A stretch of DNA of 10,227 nucleotides from Pseudomonadota bacterium (GCA_023449855.1 JAEXHR010000039.1:1-10227); one strand, 5' to 3'; shown: positions 1 through 6,792, numbered from the stretch's first letter. Notes: generated from the sequence alone by a model not told the origin. Numbers and translations are program-made.

Positions 1-136
1 GCGGGTGAGGGGCATGGCACGCGGCGAGTGCCAATCTCACATCTCTCGGATCGCAGGAGCCTGAAGCTCTGAGAGTTCATTGGAGAGATTCGATAGAACG
101 AGTGTGAGGCACGCACGTGCCATGCCCCTCACCCGC
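1..136. repeat. Long imperfect palindrome bounded by a 20-bp perfect inverted repeat
   Basis: Bases 1-20 are the exact reverse complement of 117-136 (core GGGTGAGGGGCATGGCAC). The interior continues as an interrupted stem: 36-41 (ctcaca) pairs with 103-108 (tgtgag), 41-47 (atctctc) pairs with 83-89 (gagagat), and 57-60 pairs with 66-69 around a five-base loop. The stretch can therefore fold into one long interrupted hairpin. It holds no convincing open frame. I read it as a dispersed, non-coding palindromic repeat of the type common between rhizobial genes, or two such units in opposite orientation around a spacer. It starts at the window edge, so its left boundary is unknown. No transposase, target-site duplication or CRISPR-like periodicity is visible. 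Confidence 0.7.
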
Positions 137-162
137 CCGGCTCCGCTGCGCTACGCCGGACG

Positions 163-191
163 ACCTCTCCCCGCAAAGAGCGGGGAGAGGT
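163..191. repeat. Hairpin repeat, 12-bp stem, just past the permease stop
   Basis: Bases 163-174 (acctctccccgc) and 180-191 (gcggggagaggt) form a perfect 12-bp stem with a five-base loop (aaaga). With the preceding cctcacccgcccggctccgc segment it resembles the small dispersed intergenic repeats familiar from Bradyrhizobium and relatives (recognised from memory, not searched). It begins 7 bases beyond the stop codon of the minus-strand permease, so it may also stabilise or end that mRNA. No T-tract follows the stem on the minus strand, so it is not a canonical intrinsic terminator. Confidence 0.65.
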
Positions 192-197
192 TAAGAG

Positions 198-1862
198 CTA
201 CTTCAGCACCATCAGCGTGAACGGATAGACATAAGCCTGCAGCATCACGAAGGCGCCGACCATGCAGGCCAGCACGATGGAGTGCCAGAACACGAAGCGC
301 AGGATCGAGCCCTCATGGCCGAACCAGTTGGTGGCGGTGGAGGCCACCACAATGGACTGCGCATCGATCATCTTGCCCATCACGCCGCCGGATGAATTGG
401 CCGCGCTCATCAGGATCGGCGACAGGCCGAGCTGTTCGGAGGTGATCTTCTGCAAATTGCCGAACAGCACGTTCGATGCGGTGTCCGATCCCGTCAGCGC
501 GACGCCGAGCCAGCCGAGCAGCGTGCCGAAGAACGGGTAGAGCACGCCGGTCGCCGCGAAAGCGAGACCGAGCGTGGCGTCCACGCCGGACAGGCGCGTC
601 AGCGTGCCGATGGCCAGCATCGCCGAGATGGTGATCAGCGAATAGGCGCAGATTTTGATCGTGCGGCCGTATTCCGTGATCATCTTCACCGGCGAGAAGC
701 CCATGATGAAACCGGAGATGATCGCCGCGAGCAGCATGCCGGTGCCGGTATAGGACACATAGGTGAAGGCGAACACCGCGCCTTCCTTGGTCGGCTGCGC
801 GGCCACCGGCGGCACCTTGTTGATCATGTTGTGCAACTCGGGCACCGGATAGTTCCAGGCGAAGATCGGATTGACGATCCCCTTGAACCAGTTGGTGCCC
901 CAGATCAGCAGGATGACGCAGAGGATGATCCACGGCGTCAGCGCGCTCCATACCTGCGCCGAAGTGAGCGGCGTGGTGTCGAGCGGCTTCGCCGGCGGCG
1001 CGGTAGCGGCGCTGTCGTCGCGCTGGCGCAGCTTGGCCGAGGTCCAGATCGTCTTCGGCTGCCACACCTTGAGGAACAGGATCAGGGCGCCCATGGAGAT
1101 CAGCGAGGCGCCGATATCGACGATCCACGGATTGATGTAGTTCGAGATGACGAATTGCGGGACCGCGAAGGACACGCCGGTGATCAGGATCGCCGGCCAG
1201 ACCTCCTTCATGCCCTTCCAGCCGGCAAAGGCCCACACCACCCAGAACGGCACGATCAGCGAGAACACCGGCAACTGGCGGCCGACCATGGCGCCAAGGA
1301 TGAACGGATCGAAACCGGTGACGGTGGCGAGGCCCTGGATCGGCGTGCCGAGGGCGCCGTAGGCGACGGGCGCGGTGTTGGCGATCAGCGACAGGCCGGA
1401 GGCGGCGAGCGGCGAGAAGCCGAGGCCGATCAGCACCGCGCCGGTGACGGCAACGGGGGTGCCGAAGCCGGACGCGCCTTCGAAGAAGGCACCGAAGGAG
1501 AAGGCGATCAGCAGTATCTGCAGGCGGCGGTCATTGGTGACGCCGCCGATGGCGCGCTGCAAAATCTCGAAGCGGCCGCTATCGACCGTGAGCCGATACA
1601 TGAAGATGACGTTGAGGACGATCCAGCCGATCGGGAAGAAGCCGGTGACGACACCGAGGGCCGATGCGCGGATCGACATATTGGCCGGCATGGTGAAGGC
1701 ATAGATCGCGACGAGATTGGCCAGCACCAGAGCGATGATGGCGGCGATATGCGCCTTCACCTTGTTGGTGGCGATCAGCACCAGCAGAACCACCACCGGA
1801 ATGGCGGCGACCAATGTCGAAAGCGTCGCATTGTTGAATGGATTATAGACCTGATTCCACAT
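198..1862 (-). CDS. lldP: L-lactate/glycolate permease, LctP (LldP/GlcA) family
   Basis: This is a polytopic inner-membrane carrier of the lactate permease family (TC 2.A.14), which brings lactate and, in GlcA members, glycolate into the cell with protons. The 554-residue length is close to that of E. coli LldP (about 550). Family landmarks are present: FEGASGFGTP at 127-136, GSDTASN at 458-464 and SSGGVMGKMID at 490-500. Hydrophobic spans run through nearly the whole protein, with a polar loop around 270-300. The ATG at 1862 follows a GGGGA ribosome site 7 bases upstream. The gene is transcribed away from the divergent ABC transporter gene, and a hairpin lies just after its stop. No lactate dehydrogenase or lldR regulator is in the window. 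Because glcE and glcF lie on the same strand further along, glycolate is a real alternative substrate. Family assignment is secure; the exact substrate is not. Confidence 0.92.
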   Translation of the reverse strand: MWNQVYNPFNNATLSTLVAAIPVVVLLVLIATNKVKAHIAAIIALVLANLVAIYAFTMPANMSIRASALGVVTGFFPIGWIVLNVIFMYRLTVDSGRFEILQRAIGGVTNDRRLQILLIAFSFGAFFEGASGFGTPVAVTGAVLIGLGFSPLAASGLSLIANTAPVAYGALGTPIQGLATVTGFDPFILGAMVGRQLPVFSLIVPFWVVWAFAGWKGMKEVWPAILITGVSFAVPQFVISNYINPWIVDIGASLISMGALILFLKVWQPKTIWTSAKLRQRDDSAATAPPAKPLDTTPLTSAQVWSALTPWIILCVILLIWGTNWFKGIVNPIFAWNYPVPELHNMINKVPPVAAQPTKEGAVFAFTYVSYTGTGMLLAAIISGFIMGFSPVKMITEYGRTIKICAYSLITISAMLAIGTLTRLSGVDATLGLAFAATGVLYPFFGTLLGWLGVALTGSDTASNVLFGNLQKITSEQLGLSPILMSAANSSGGVMGKMIDAQSIVVASTATNWFGHEGSILRFVFWHSIVLACMVGAFVMLQAYVYPFTLMVLK

Positions 1863-1987
1863 GGCCGTTTCCCCGATGTCTCGTTAGCAGCTTGTTATTC
1901 AGCCAGTCCCGGCAGGGATCGGCATCTTGCTGATTGTTCACTTGCGAGGGTGCCGGCGATCGGCCAAAGCCGATACACCAACCGAAA

Positions 1988-2008
1988 TCACTGACCGGAA
2001 ATCAGTGA
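1988..2008. promoter_or_regulatory. Inverted repeat, possible operator
   Basis: Two perfect 7-bp arms, TCACTGA (1988-1994) and TCAGTGA (2002-2008), are separated by 7 bases. The same stretch also reads as an imperfect direct repeat (accgaaatcactga / accggaaatcagtga). It lies about 125 bases upstream of the permease start and 180 bases upstream of the ABC start. The size and symmetry suit a dimeric repressor or activator, for example a GntR- or LysR-type protein, but no regulator gene is present in the window and the site does not match an operator I can name. Confidence 0.35.
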
Positions 2009-2177
2009 CTGAGAACACCCATGGCTACGAGCCGGCCAAGAGCCCCAGCCCTCGCCATTCACGCATGCTAGGGTCAATCACAGTTTCGCGACAAGCTGCC
2101 GCGCGTCATCTTGTCAGCGACTTTAGTCTAAACGCTCAGTTTCTCTCTCATCTTCAACGGCTTGCTGCCGTCCTTCC

Positions 2178-2182
2178 GGAGA
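2178..2182 (+). promoter_or_regulatory. Ribosome binding site that sets the ABC transporter start
   Basis: GGAGA lies 6 bases before the GTG at 2189. It favours that GTG over the TTG at 2162, which would add nine residues and has no comparable site in front of it. Confidence 0.65.
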
Positions 2183-2188
2183 TACGCT

Positions 2189-3931
2189 GTGAACAATATC
2201 CGCTCTACCCTCGCGGCCGTGTGGCGGATCGCGATCCCTTATTTCAGGTCCGAGGACAAATGGGCGGGGCGCGGACTGCTCGCGGCGGTGATCGCGCTGG
2301 AGCTCGGCTATGTCGCCATCACCGTGATGGTGAACCGCTGGAACGGTGAATTCTTCAACGCGCTGCAGGAGCGCGATCTCAAATCCTTCACCTATCTGGT
2401 CGGTTACTTCGCGGTGCTGGCGACCATCGCCGTGATCGTGCAGGTGTATCAGCTCTATCTGAACCAGTGGCTGCGGATCCGCTGGCGGCGCTGGATGACC
2501 GAGCACTATCTCTCCGGCTGGCTGCACGGCGCCAACCACTATCGCATGCAGTTGCAGGGTGAGACGGCGGACAATCCCGACCAGCGCATCGAGGAAGACG
2601 TGCAGCTCTTCGTCGACCAGACGCTGGCGCTCGGCGTCGGCCTGCTCAGCGCGGTGGTGACCATCGGCTCCTTCGTGGTGATCCTCTGGGGTCTCTCCGC
2701 CGCCGCGCCGCTGCATCTGTTCGGCATCGACCTCAACATTCCCGGCTATCTGATCTGGGCCGCGCTGATCTATGCGATCATCGGCACGGTGCTGACGCAT
2801 CTGATCGGCTGGCCGCTGGTCGGCCTGAATTTCCGGCAGCAGCGTTTCGAAGCGGACTTCCGCTTCAATCTCGTGCGCACCCGCGAAAACGGCGAGCAGA
2901 TCGCGCTGCTGAAAGGCGAGCCGGCGGAGCACCAGCGGCTGTCGCAGCGCTTCGGCGAGGTGGTGCGGAACTACATGAGCATCATGAGCCGCACCAAGAA
3001 GCTCACCGCGTTCACGGCCAGCTACAACCAGGCTGCGGTGCTGTTTCCCTTCATCATGATCGGGCCGGCCTATTTCGCCGGGAAAGTACAGCTCGGCAGC
3101 GTGACGCAGACGGCGTCGGCCTTCGGCAGCGTTCAGGAGTCGATGTCGTTCTTCGTCACCGCCTATCGCACGCTGGCGGAATGGCAGTCCGTGGTCGCGC
3201 GTCTCGACGGCTTCGAACAGGCCATTGCCGGCGGCGAAGCGCTGGCGACGAAGCCCGACATCATCCACACGGCGGCGACGGTCGATGGCGCGATCGCCCT
3301 CTCCGATCTCACCGTGTCGCTGCCGAACGGCGCACCGTTGCTGCAGGCCGCGCATATGAGCTTCCGCAAGGGCGAACGCACGCTGCTCACCGGCCCGTCC
3401 GGCGCAGGCAAATCGACGCTGTTCCGCGCCATCGCCGGCATCTGGCCGTTCGGTAAGGGCCGTGTCGCCCTCCCCGCCGGCGCATCGCTGATGATGCTGC
3501 CGCAGCGGCCTTATTTCCCCGTCGGCACGCTGCAGGATGCCATCGCCTATCCCGGCACGCCCGATGCGTTTGGCGGGGCAGCGATCGCCGAAGCGATCAC
3601 GACGGTCGGCCTGCCCGCGCTGACGGCACGACTGGACGAGGACGCACACTGGAACCAGATGCTGTCACTCGGTGAGCAGCAGCGCCTCGGCGTCGCCCGC
3701 GCTCTGCTGCACCGGCCGGACTATCTGTTCCTCGACGAGGCGACGGCATCGCTCGACGAGCCGTCGGAGGCGGCGCTGTACCGGCTGATCGAGACGCGGC
3801 TGCCGCAGACGACCGTGATCTCGATCGGTCATCGCGGCACGCTGCATGCCTTCCACCGGCGCAATGTGACGCTGCAGAAATCGGGCGATCATTACGCGCT
3901 GGCGGAGGCGCAACCGGCCACGGCTGGTTAG
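2189..3931 (+). CDS. BacA/SbmA-like ABC transporter, fused permease and ATPase
   Basis: The N-terminal half is an ABC_membrane_2/SbmA-BacA-type membrane domain, with hydrophobic spans near residues 28-49, 68-90, 147-169, 184-207 and 282-300 and the family motif DNPDQRI at 128-134. The C-terminal half is a complete nucleotide-binding domain: Walker A GPSGAGKST 402-410, Q-loop Q439, signature LSLGEQQR 492-499, Walker B with DEATASLD 516-523, and H-loop H548. All catalytic residues are present. Relatives with this layout are E. coli YddA and M. tuberculosis Rv1819c, the latter linked to cobalamin and hydrophilic-solute uptake; the ATPase-less BacA and SbmA take up antimicrobial peptides. The protein would act as a homodimer in the inner membrane. 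Start is GTG at 2189, giving 580 residues. It is a lone gene: the upstream neighbour is divergent and the downstream one convergent, with a 4-base overlap of stop codons. Substrate cannot be told from sequence. Confidence 0.93.
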   Translation: MNNIRSTLAAVWRIAIPYFRSEDKWAGRGLLAAVIALELGYVAITVMVNRWNGEFFNALQERDLKSFTYLVGYFAVLATIAVIVQVYQLYLNQWLRIRWRRWMTEHYLSGWLHGANHYRMQLQGETADNPDQRIEEDVQLFVDQTLALGVGLLSAVVTIGSFVVILWGLSAAAPLHLFGIDLNIPGYLIWAALIYAIIGTVLTHLIGWPLVGLNFRQQRFEADFRFNLVRTRENGEQIALLKGEPAEHQRLSQRFGEVVRNYMSIMSRTKKLTAFTASYNQAAVLFPFIMIGPAYFAGKVQLGSVTQTASAFGSVQESMSFFVTAYRTLAEWQSVVARLDGFEQAIAGGEALATKPDIIHTAATVDGAIALSDLTVSLPNGAPLLQAAHMSFRKGERTLLTGPSGAGKSTLFRAIAGIWPFGKGRVALPAGASLMMLPQRPYFPVGTLQDAIAYPGTPDAFGGAAIAEAITTVGLPALTARLDEDAHWNQMLSLGEQQRLGVARALLHRPDYLFLDEATASLDEPSEAALYRLIETRLPQTTVISIGHRGTLHAFHRRNVTLQKSGDHYALAEAQPATAG

Positions 3932-3939
3932 CTGGCCGG
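3914..3939. terminator. Hairpin spanning the two overlapping convergent stop codons
   Basis: CCGGCCA (3914-3920) pairs with TGGCCGG (3933-3939), and inside it GCT (3923-3925) pairs with AGC (3930-3932) around the loop GGTT, leaving a two-base bulge. The ABC stop TAG (3929-3931) and the ClC stop TAA (complement of 3928-3930) both fall within the hairpin. Neither strand has a T-tract after the stem, so intrinsic termination would be weak; mRNA end protection or a Rho-assisted stop is also possible. Confidence 0.45.
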
Positions 3940-5247
3940 CCTGTCTGCTTCGGTCGCGAAGCGCGCCAGCGTGATCCTGGCGAGGGCGTGATAGAGGCCC
4001 TCGTCCAGCACCAGCCGCGAGGCCCCGTTGGCGATCAGCGCGGCAGCCATCAGCGGGATGACCATGGCGTGGTTGTTGGTCATCTCCGAAGTGATGACGA
4101 AGGCGGTGATCGGCGCGCGCACGACGCCGGTGAGATAGGACACCATGCCGATCAGCACGAGTGCATCGAGCGGCACCGGCGGCAGCAGCGGCGCGATATC
4201 CGATGCGATGCCGGCGCCGATTGCCAGTGACGGCGCGAAGATGCCGCCTGGAATGCCCGAGATCGCCGACAGCAGCGTGGCGGCGTATTTCCAGAAGCCG
4301 AAGCCATGCGCCACGGCATTCGGGCCGTCATGAATGATCGCACGCGCCTGCTCATAACCAGTGCCGTAGATATGGATGCCGCTGGCCAGCCCGCACAGCG
4401 CGACGCCGAGCCCGCATGCGCCTGCGAACAGAACCGGATGCCGCTTGATCGCGCTGCCGACCCGGCCGGGCAGCCCGAGCGCAAAGCGGATCAGGATGCG
4501 GCTGAAAATGCCACCGAGCACGCCGCACAGGATCGCGCAAACCGGCACCACGACCCAGGCGGCGCCGAGCGGCAGCACGGCCGAGGGCGTGCCGAAATAA
4601 TGATATTCGCCAAGCAGCGCCAGCGAGGTCAGTCCGGCGGCGACGATGGCGCCGATGACGAGGCCGGAGGTGCGCATCTCGAACGAACGGCTGAGCTCCT
4701 CGATGGCGAAGACGATCCCGGCCAGCGGCGTGTTGAACGCGGCCGCAACGCCGGCGGCCGACCCGGCGAGCAGGAAGCCCGGCTGACGATAGGGTGCGAA
4801 ACGGCCGAGCGCAGCCATGATGGCGCCGCCGACCTGAACCGTCGGCCCCTCGCGTCCGGTCGAGGCGCCGAACAACAGGCCGAGCGTCATCACCACCACC
4901 TTGCCGAAAGCGACACGCAGCGACACCAGCGGCCCACGCCTCACTTGCGGCAGCCGCAGCGCCGCGATCACCTGCGGGATGCCGGAGCCCTGGGCATTGG
5001 GAAAGACGACGACCGCGAGCCACATGCAGAGGGCAAAGCCGAGCGGCGTCACCAGCAGCCCGGCATAGGGCCAGTGCCCCAGCAACGCGCCGAACAGATG
5101 CTGCGCCTGATCAGCGAGCCAGGCCATGGCGATCGCGGCAAGACCGACACCGACGCCGCCGGCCACGAACAGCATGTGGCGGGTCCAGCGCTTGCGTGCG
5201 AGGCGGGAGCGAAGGCTGAGATGAGAGAGATAGCGGCGCGTCTTCAT
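3928..5247 (-). CDS. ClC-family chloride channel / Cl-/H+ antiporter
   Basis: This is a 439-residue inner-membrane ClC protein. The anion-selectivity segments are all visible: GSGIP 87-91, GREGP 131-135 with the external gating glutamate E133, GGIFAP 334-339, and a tyrosine in GLYHAL (Y419) that matches the central Y445 of E. coli ClcA. The IEE pair at 182-184 matches the internal proton glutamate of ClcA, so proton-coupled exchange, not a passive channel, is the better guess. No C-terminal CBS domains are present, which fits the length. Known bacterial roles are acid resistance and anion balance. ATG at 5247 is the first possible start in this frame: no ATG, GTG or TTG precedes it back to the terminator region. 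It has no Shine-Dalgarno sequence and instead abuts a perfect inverted repeat. Met25 is an alternative start, also without a clear ribosome site. The gene is convergent with the ABC gene, and a terminator separates it from the porin gene. Confidence 0.93.
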   Translation of the reverse strand: MKTRRYLSHLSLRSRLARKRWTRHMLFVAGGVGVGLAAIAMAWLADQAQHLFGALLGHWPYAGLLVTPLGFALCMWLAVVVFPNAQGSGIPQVIAALRLPQVRRGPLVSLRVAFGKVVVMTLGLLFGASTGREGPTVQVGGAIMAALGRFAPYRQPGFLLAGSAAGVAAAFNTPLAGIVFAIEELSRSFEMRTSGLVIGAIVAAGLTSLALLGEYHYFGTPSAVLPLGAAWVVVPVCAILCGVLGGIFSRILIRFALGLPGRVGSAIKRHPVLFAGACGLGVALCGLASGIHIYGTGYEQARAIIHDGPNAVAHGFGFWKYAATLLSAISGIPGGIFAPSLAIGAGIASDIAPLLPPVPLDALVLIGMVSYLTGVVRAPITAFVITSEMTNNHAMVIPLMAAALIANGASRLVLDEGLYHALARITLARFATEADRPAS

Positions 5248-5265
5248 TGCAACAGGGATGTTGCA
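5248..5265. promoter_or_regulatory. Perfect inverted repeat directly against the ClC start codon
   Basis: TGCAACA (5248-5254), a four-base spacer, and TGTTGCA (5259-5265) form an 18-base perfect inverted repeat that ends at the base next to the ATG. It takes the place where a ribosome binding site should be. It could be a hairpin that affects translation, or an operator overlapping a promoter of a nearly leaderless mRNA. Confidence 0.45.
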
Positions 5266-5320
5266 GGTCTCATGCCGCGCAGCAATCCCGACAACGGGAG
5301 GGCTGACCCGCGCAAAGCAA

Positions 5321-5348
5321 AACGGGCAGCGATCGCTCGCTGCCCGTT
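5321..5348 (-). terminator. Intrinsic terminator of the outer membrane protein gene
   Basis: Bases 5321-5332 and 5337-5348 form a perfect 12-bp GC-rich stem (aacgggcagcga) with a four-base loop. On the minus strand the stem is followed by TTGCTTT after its own terminal TT, a T-rich run. It lies 26 bases past the porin stop codon and separates that gene from the ClC gene. Confidence 0.85.
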
Positions 5349-5374
5349 CGCATCCAACCGAAGGTCGGAGAAGC

Positions 5375-6382
5375 TTACTTCAGGTTCGTCATCGCGGTCA
5401 GGTCAGCCGACAGCTTGACGATACCGGTCGCACCGCACCAGCTGGAACCAGCACCACCCGGGTTGATGGCGGTGACGTTGGTCACGCCCGAAGCGGTGAA
5501 GTCCGAGGTGAAGGCGTTGCAATCACCCTTGGAGAGGTTGGTGTCCGAGTAGCGCAGATCGAGGGTGAACACCTTGTAGGTGAAGCCGATGCCGATGTTC
5601 CAGGTGTTGTAGTCGGCATACTTGATGCCGTTCGGGAACGGGCCACCGAAAGCGGTGCCGGCGGTCGTACCGTAGAAGGCATCCGAGGTGCCGAACCACT
5701 GACGGCCGAACTCACCCGACGCGTACATGCCGATGCCCGACGAACCGAACCAGGTCGACGGAGCGATCGCCTTGGCGGTGATCGCGGCGTAGTTGCCCCA
5801 GGCGCCGGTGTTCAGGAAGTTCGGCGAGTAGTTGTCCGAAACGCCCATCGTGAAGTAGTCGTTGAAGGTGTAGTTGAACTTGGCATAGCCCTCGTAGAAC
5901 GAGACGTCCTTCTTCATGACGTTGAAGGCGGGACCGGCAACGTCCGAACCAGCCGGGCAGAAGCCGCCAGCCGGAACGGTGTCGATGCAGCGGCCACCCG
6001 GATAGCCGTAGTACCAGAAGCCGAAGTCGAAGGCGGCGGCGCCGAAGGTCGGGCGGATACCGAAGTAGCCGTCGATTTCCAGGGCAGCGCGGTTGGTGAA
6101 CGAGATGCTCGAGGCCGAGGTACCGATGTAGAGCTGCAGGTCCTTGTTCACGTTGAAGCGCGGCTCGAAGTAAGCGGTGACCGACGGCTTGTTGTTCGAC
6201 TGCGACACGCCGCGGAACAGGTAGTTGTTGGTGATCGAGGCGCCGAAAGCGATATCCCACGGATCGTAGGCGGCCACGACCGGCGGCGCCTTCTTGTACA
6301 TCTTGGCGCCCAGATCAGCTGCCGAAGCCGTGGTGATCCCCATCGCCAGAACCGCGGAAGCGGCAATAACTACCTTCTTCAT
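5375..6382 (-). CDS. Exported beta-barrel protein, TorF/Gcw_chp (TIGR02001) family putative porin
   Basis: The 335-residue product has a clear Sec signal peptide (MKK, hydrophobic core, ASA) with likely cleavage after residue 21. The mature part opens with WDIAFGASITNNYLFRGVSQS (42-62), the hallmark of the Gcw_chp/TorF family of proteobacterial outer membrane proteins, and continues with alternating polar and aromatic strands typical of a small beta-barrel (for example YFEPRFNV, FDFGFWYYGY, WNIGIGFTYKVFTLDLRYSD). Function in this family is poorly known; a porin role is by analogy. Four cysteines (132, 142, 288, 316) could form two disulfides in loops. The last residue is lysine, not the usual aromatic of outer membrane proteins. 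Start at 6382 is chosen because GGGGA (complement of 6388-6392) lies 5 bases upstream and the signal peptide begins there; the frame stays open further upstream, but that part looks non-coding. It has its own terminator, so it is probably monocistronic. Confidence 0.9.
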   Translation of the reverse strand: MKKVVIAASAVLAMGITTASAADLGAKMYKKAPPVVAAYDPWDIAFGASITNNYLFRGVSQSNNKPSVTAYFEPRFNVNKDLQLYIGTSASSISFTNRAALEIDGYFGIRPTFGAAAFDFGFWYYGYPGGRCIDTVPAGGFCPAGSDVAGPAFNVMKKDVSFYEGYAKFNYTFNDYFTMGVSDNYSPNFLNTGAWGNYAAITAKAIAPSTWFGSSGIGMYASGEFGRQWFGTSDAFYGTTAGTAFGGPFPNGIKYADYNTWNIGIGFTYKVFTLDLRYSDTNLSKGDCNAFTSDFTASGVTNVTAINPGGAGSSWCGATGIVKLSADLTAMTNLK

Positions 6383-6564
6383 GACATTCCCCATCACTTT
6401 TGAAACCGAGCAGCTTCGTGTCCGAAAGACGGCGAGACCGCGAATTCCTGAAACCTGACGCAACTCTGGGGCGTAAGGGGTACACGGTGAAGGAGAAAAA
6501 ACGGGCAACTGCCGCCTAATTGGGCGAAAGCACGTTTCCGTGAGCGGTTGTGGGAAGGTGTTGC

Positions 6565-6581
6565 AAAACCAGCACGGTTTT
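6565..6581. repeat. Small hairpin in the porin upstream region
   Basis: AAAACC (6565-6570) and GGTTTT (6576-6581) pair around the five-base loop AGCAC. It lies about 180 bases before the porin start. It is too short to claim a role; a regulator site or part of a long leader are options. Confidence 0.3.
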
Positions 6582-6653
6582 TGAGGGGTTCTAGCTTTGA
6601 ATGAACCGCAGTGCGGAATGCCCCGCTCTTTGGCGGACCAGCCCCGGTCCCGA

Positions 6654-6667
6654 GTCCGGTACCGGAC
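6654..6667. repeat. Perfect 14-bp palindrome
   Basis: GTCCGGTACCGGAC reads identically on both strands. It lies about 70 bases past the histone-like gene's terminator and 270 bases before the porin start. It could be a protein-binding site or chance in GC-rich DNA. Confidence 0.35.
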
Positions 6668-6730
6668 CGCGCGACCGAACAGACTCGAATCGAATCGCGA
6701 CGCCCGCCTTTACGCATCTGGATCGCGTCA

Positions 6731-6763
6731 AAGAAAAAGGCCGCAGTCAAAGCTGCGGCCTTT
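6731..6763 (-). terminator. Intrinsic terminator of the histone-like gene
   Basis: An 11-bp stem, AAAGGCCGCAG (6736-6746) with CTGCGGCCTTT (6753-6763), closes a six-base loop. On the minus strand it is followed by a T-rich run (TTTTTCTT, complement of 6731-6738). It lies 29 bases after the stop of the histone-like gene. On the plus strand only TTTCATT follows, so action on that strand is doubtful. Confidence 0.87.
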
Positions 6764-6792
6764 CATTCTCGTGAGCTTGAAGCGATCCGACG

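Larger units (their letters stand above)
1863..2188. other. Divergent intergenic region between permease and ABC transporter
   Basis: These 326 bases separate two divergently transcribed genes and must hold both promoters. An inverted repeat at 1988-2008 is the only clear regulatory-looking structure. A short frame starting at 1927 on the plus strand runs into the ABC gene out of frame and has no family resemblance, so I do not call it. I see no tRNA and no intrinsic terminator, and no -35/-10 pair good enough to name. Confidence 0.6.
6383..6792. other. Long intergenic region upstream of the porin gene
   Basis: These 410 bases hold the histone-like gene's terminator (6731-6763), a perfect 14-bp palindrome (6654-6667), a small hairpin with 6-bp arms (6565-6570 / 6576-6581), and the porin leader. 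Frames crossing this region have no family resemblance and arginine-rich, low-complexity content, so I call no gene. I found no tRNA or recognisable riboswitch, and no convincing -35/-10 pair for the porin gene. Confidence 0.55.

Noticed and set aside
1..193. Possible CRISPR array or tRNA-associated attachment site
   Set aside because: There are only inverted, not regularly spaced direct repeats, and no tRNA-like cloverleaf or integrase is present.
831..1994. A 387-codon plus-strand frame
   Set aside because: It lies antisense to the permease, is rich in Arg, Asp, His and Gln with no domain, and is typical of a GC-rich shadow. The permease on the other strand has clear family motifs.
2123..3649. 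A 508-codon minus-strand frame
   Set aside because: It is antisense to the ABC transporter, which has complete Walker and signature motifs. The antisense product is low-complexity Arg/Glu/His-rich with no recognisable fold.
4306..5418. A 370-codon plus-strand frame
   Set aside because: It is antisense to the ClC gene and crosses its start region and the porin terminator; composition is that of a shadow frame.
5258..6403. A 381-codon plus-strand frame
   Set aside because: It is antisense to the porin gene, which has a signal peptide, ribosome site and terminator. The Val/Gly/Arg/Glu-rich antisense translation shows no family motif.
6601..6720. A possible tRNA, suggested by a TCGAATC-like stretch near 6684-6697
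   Set aside because: No matching acceptor, D-arm or anticodon stem can be assembled around it.
6394..6750. A 118-codon minus-strand frame between the histone-like and porin genes
   Set aside because: It begins inside the terminator hairpin of the histone-like gene, overlaps the porin upstream region, has no ribosome site and no recognisable domain.
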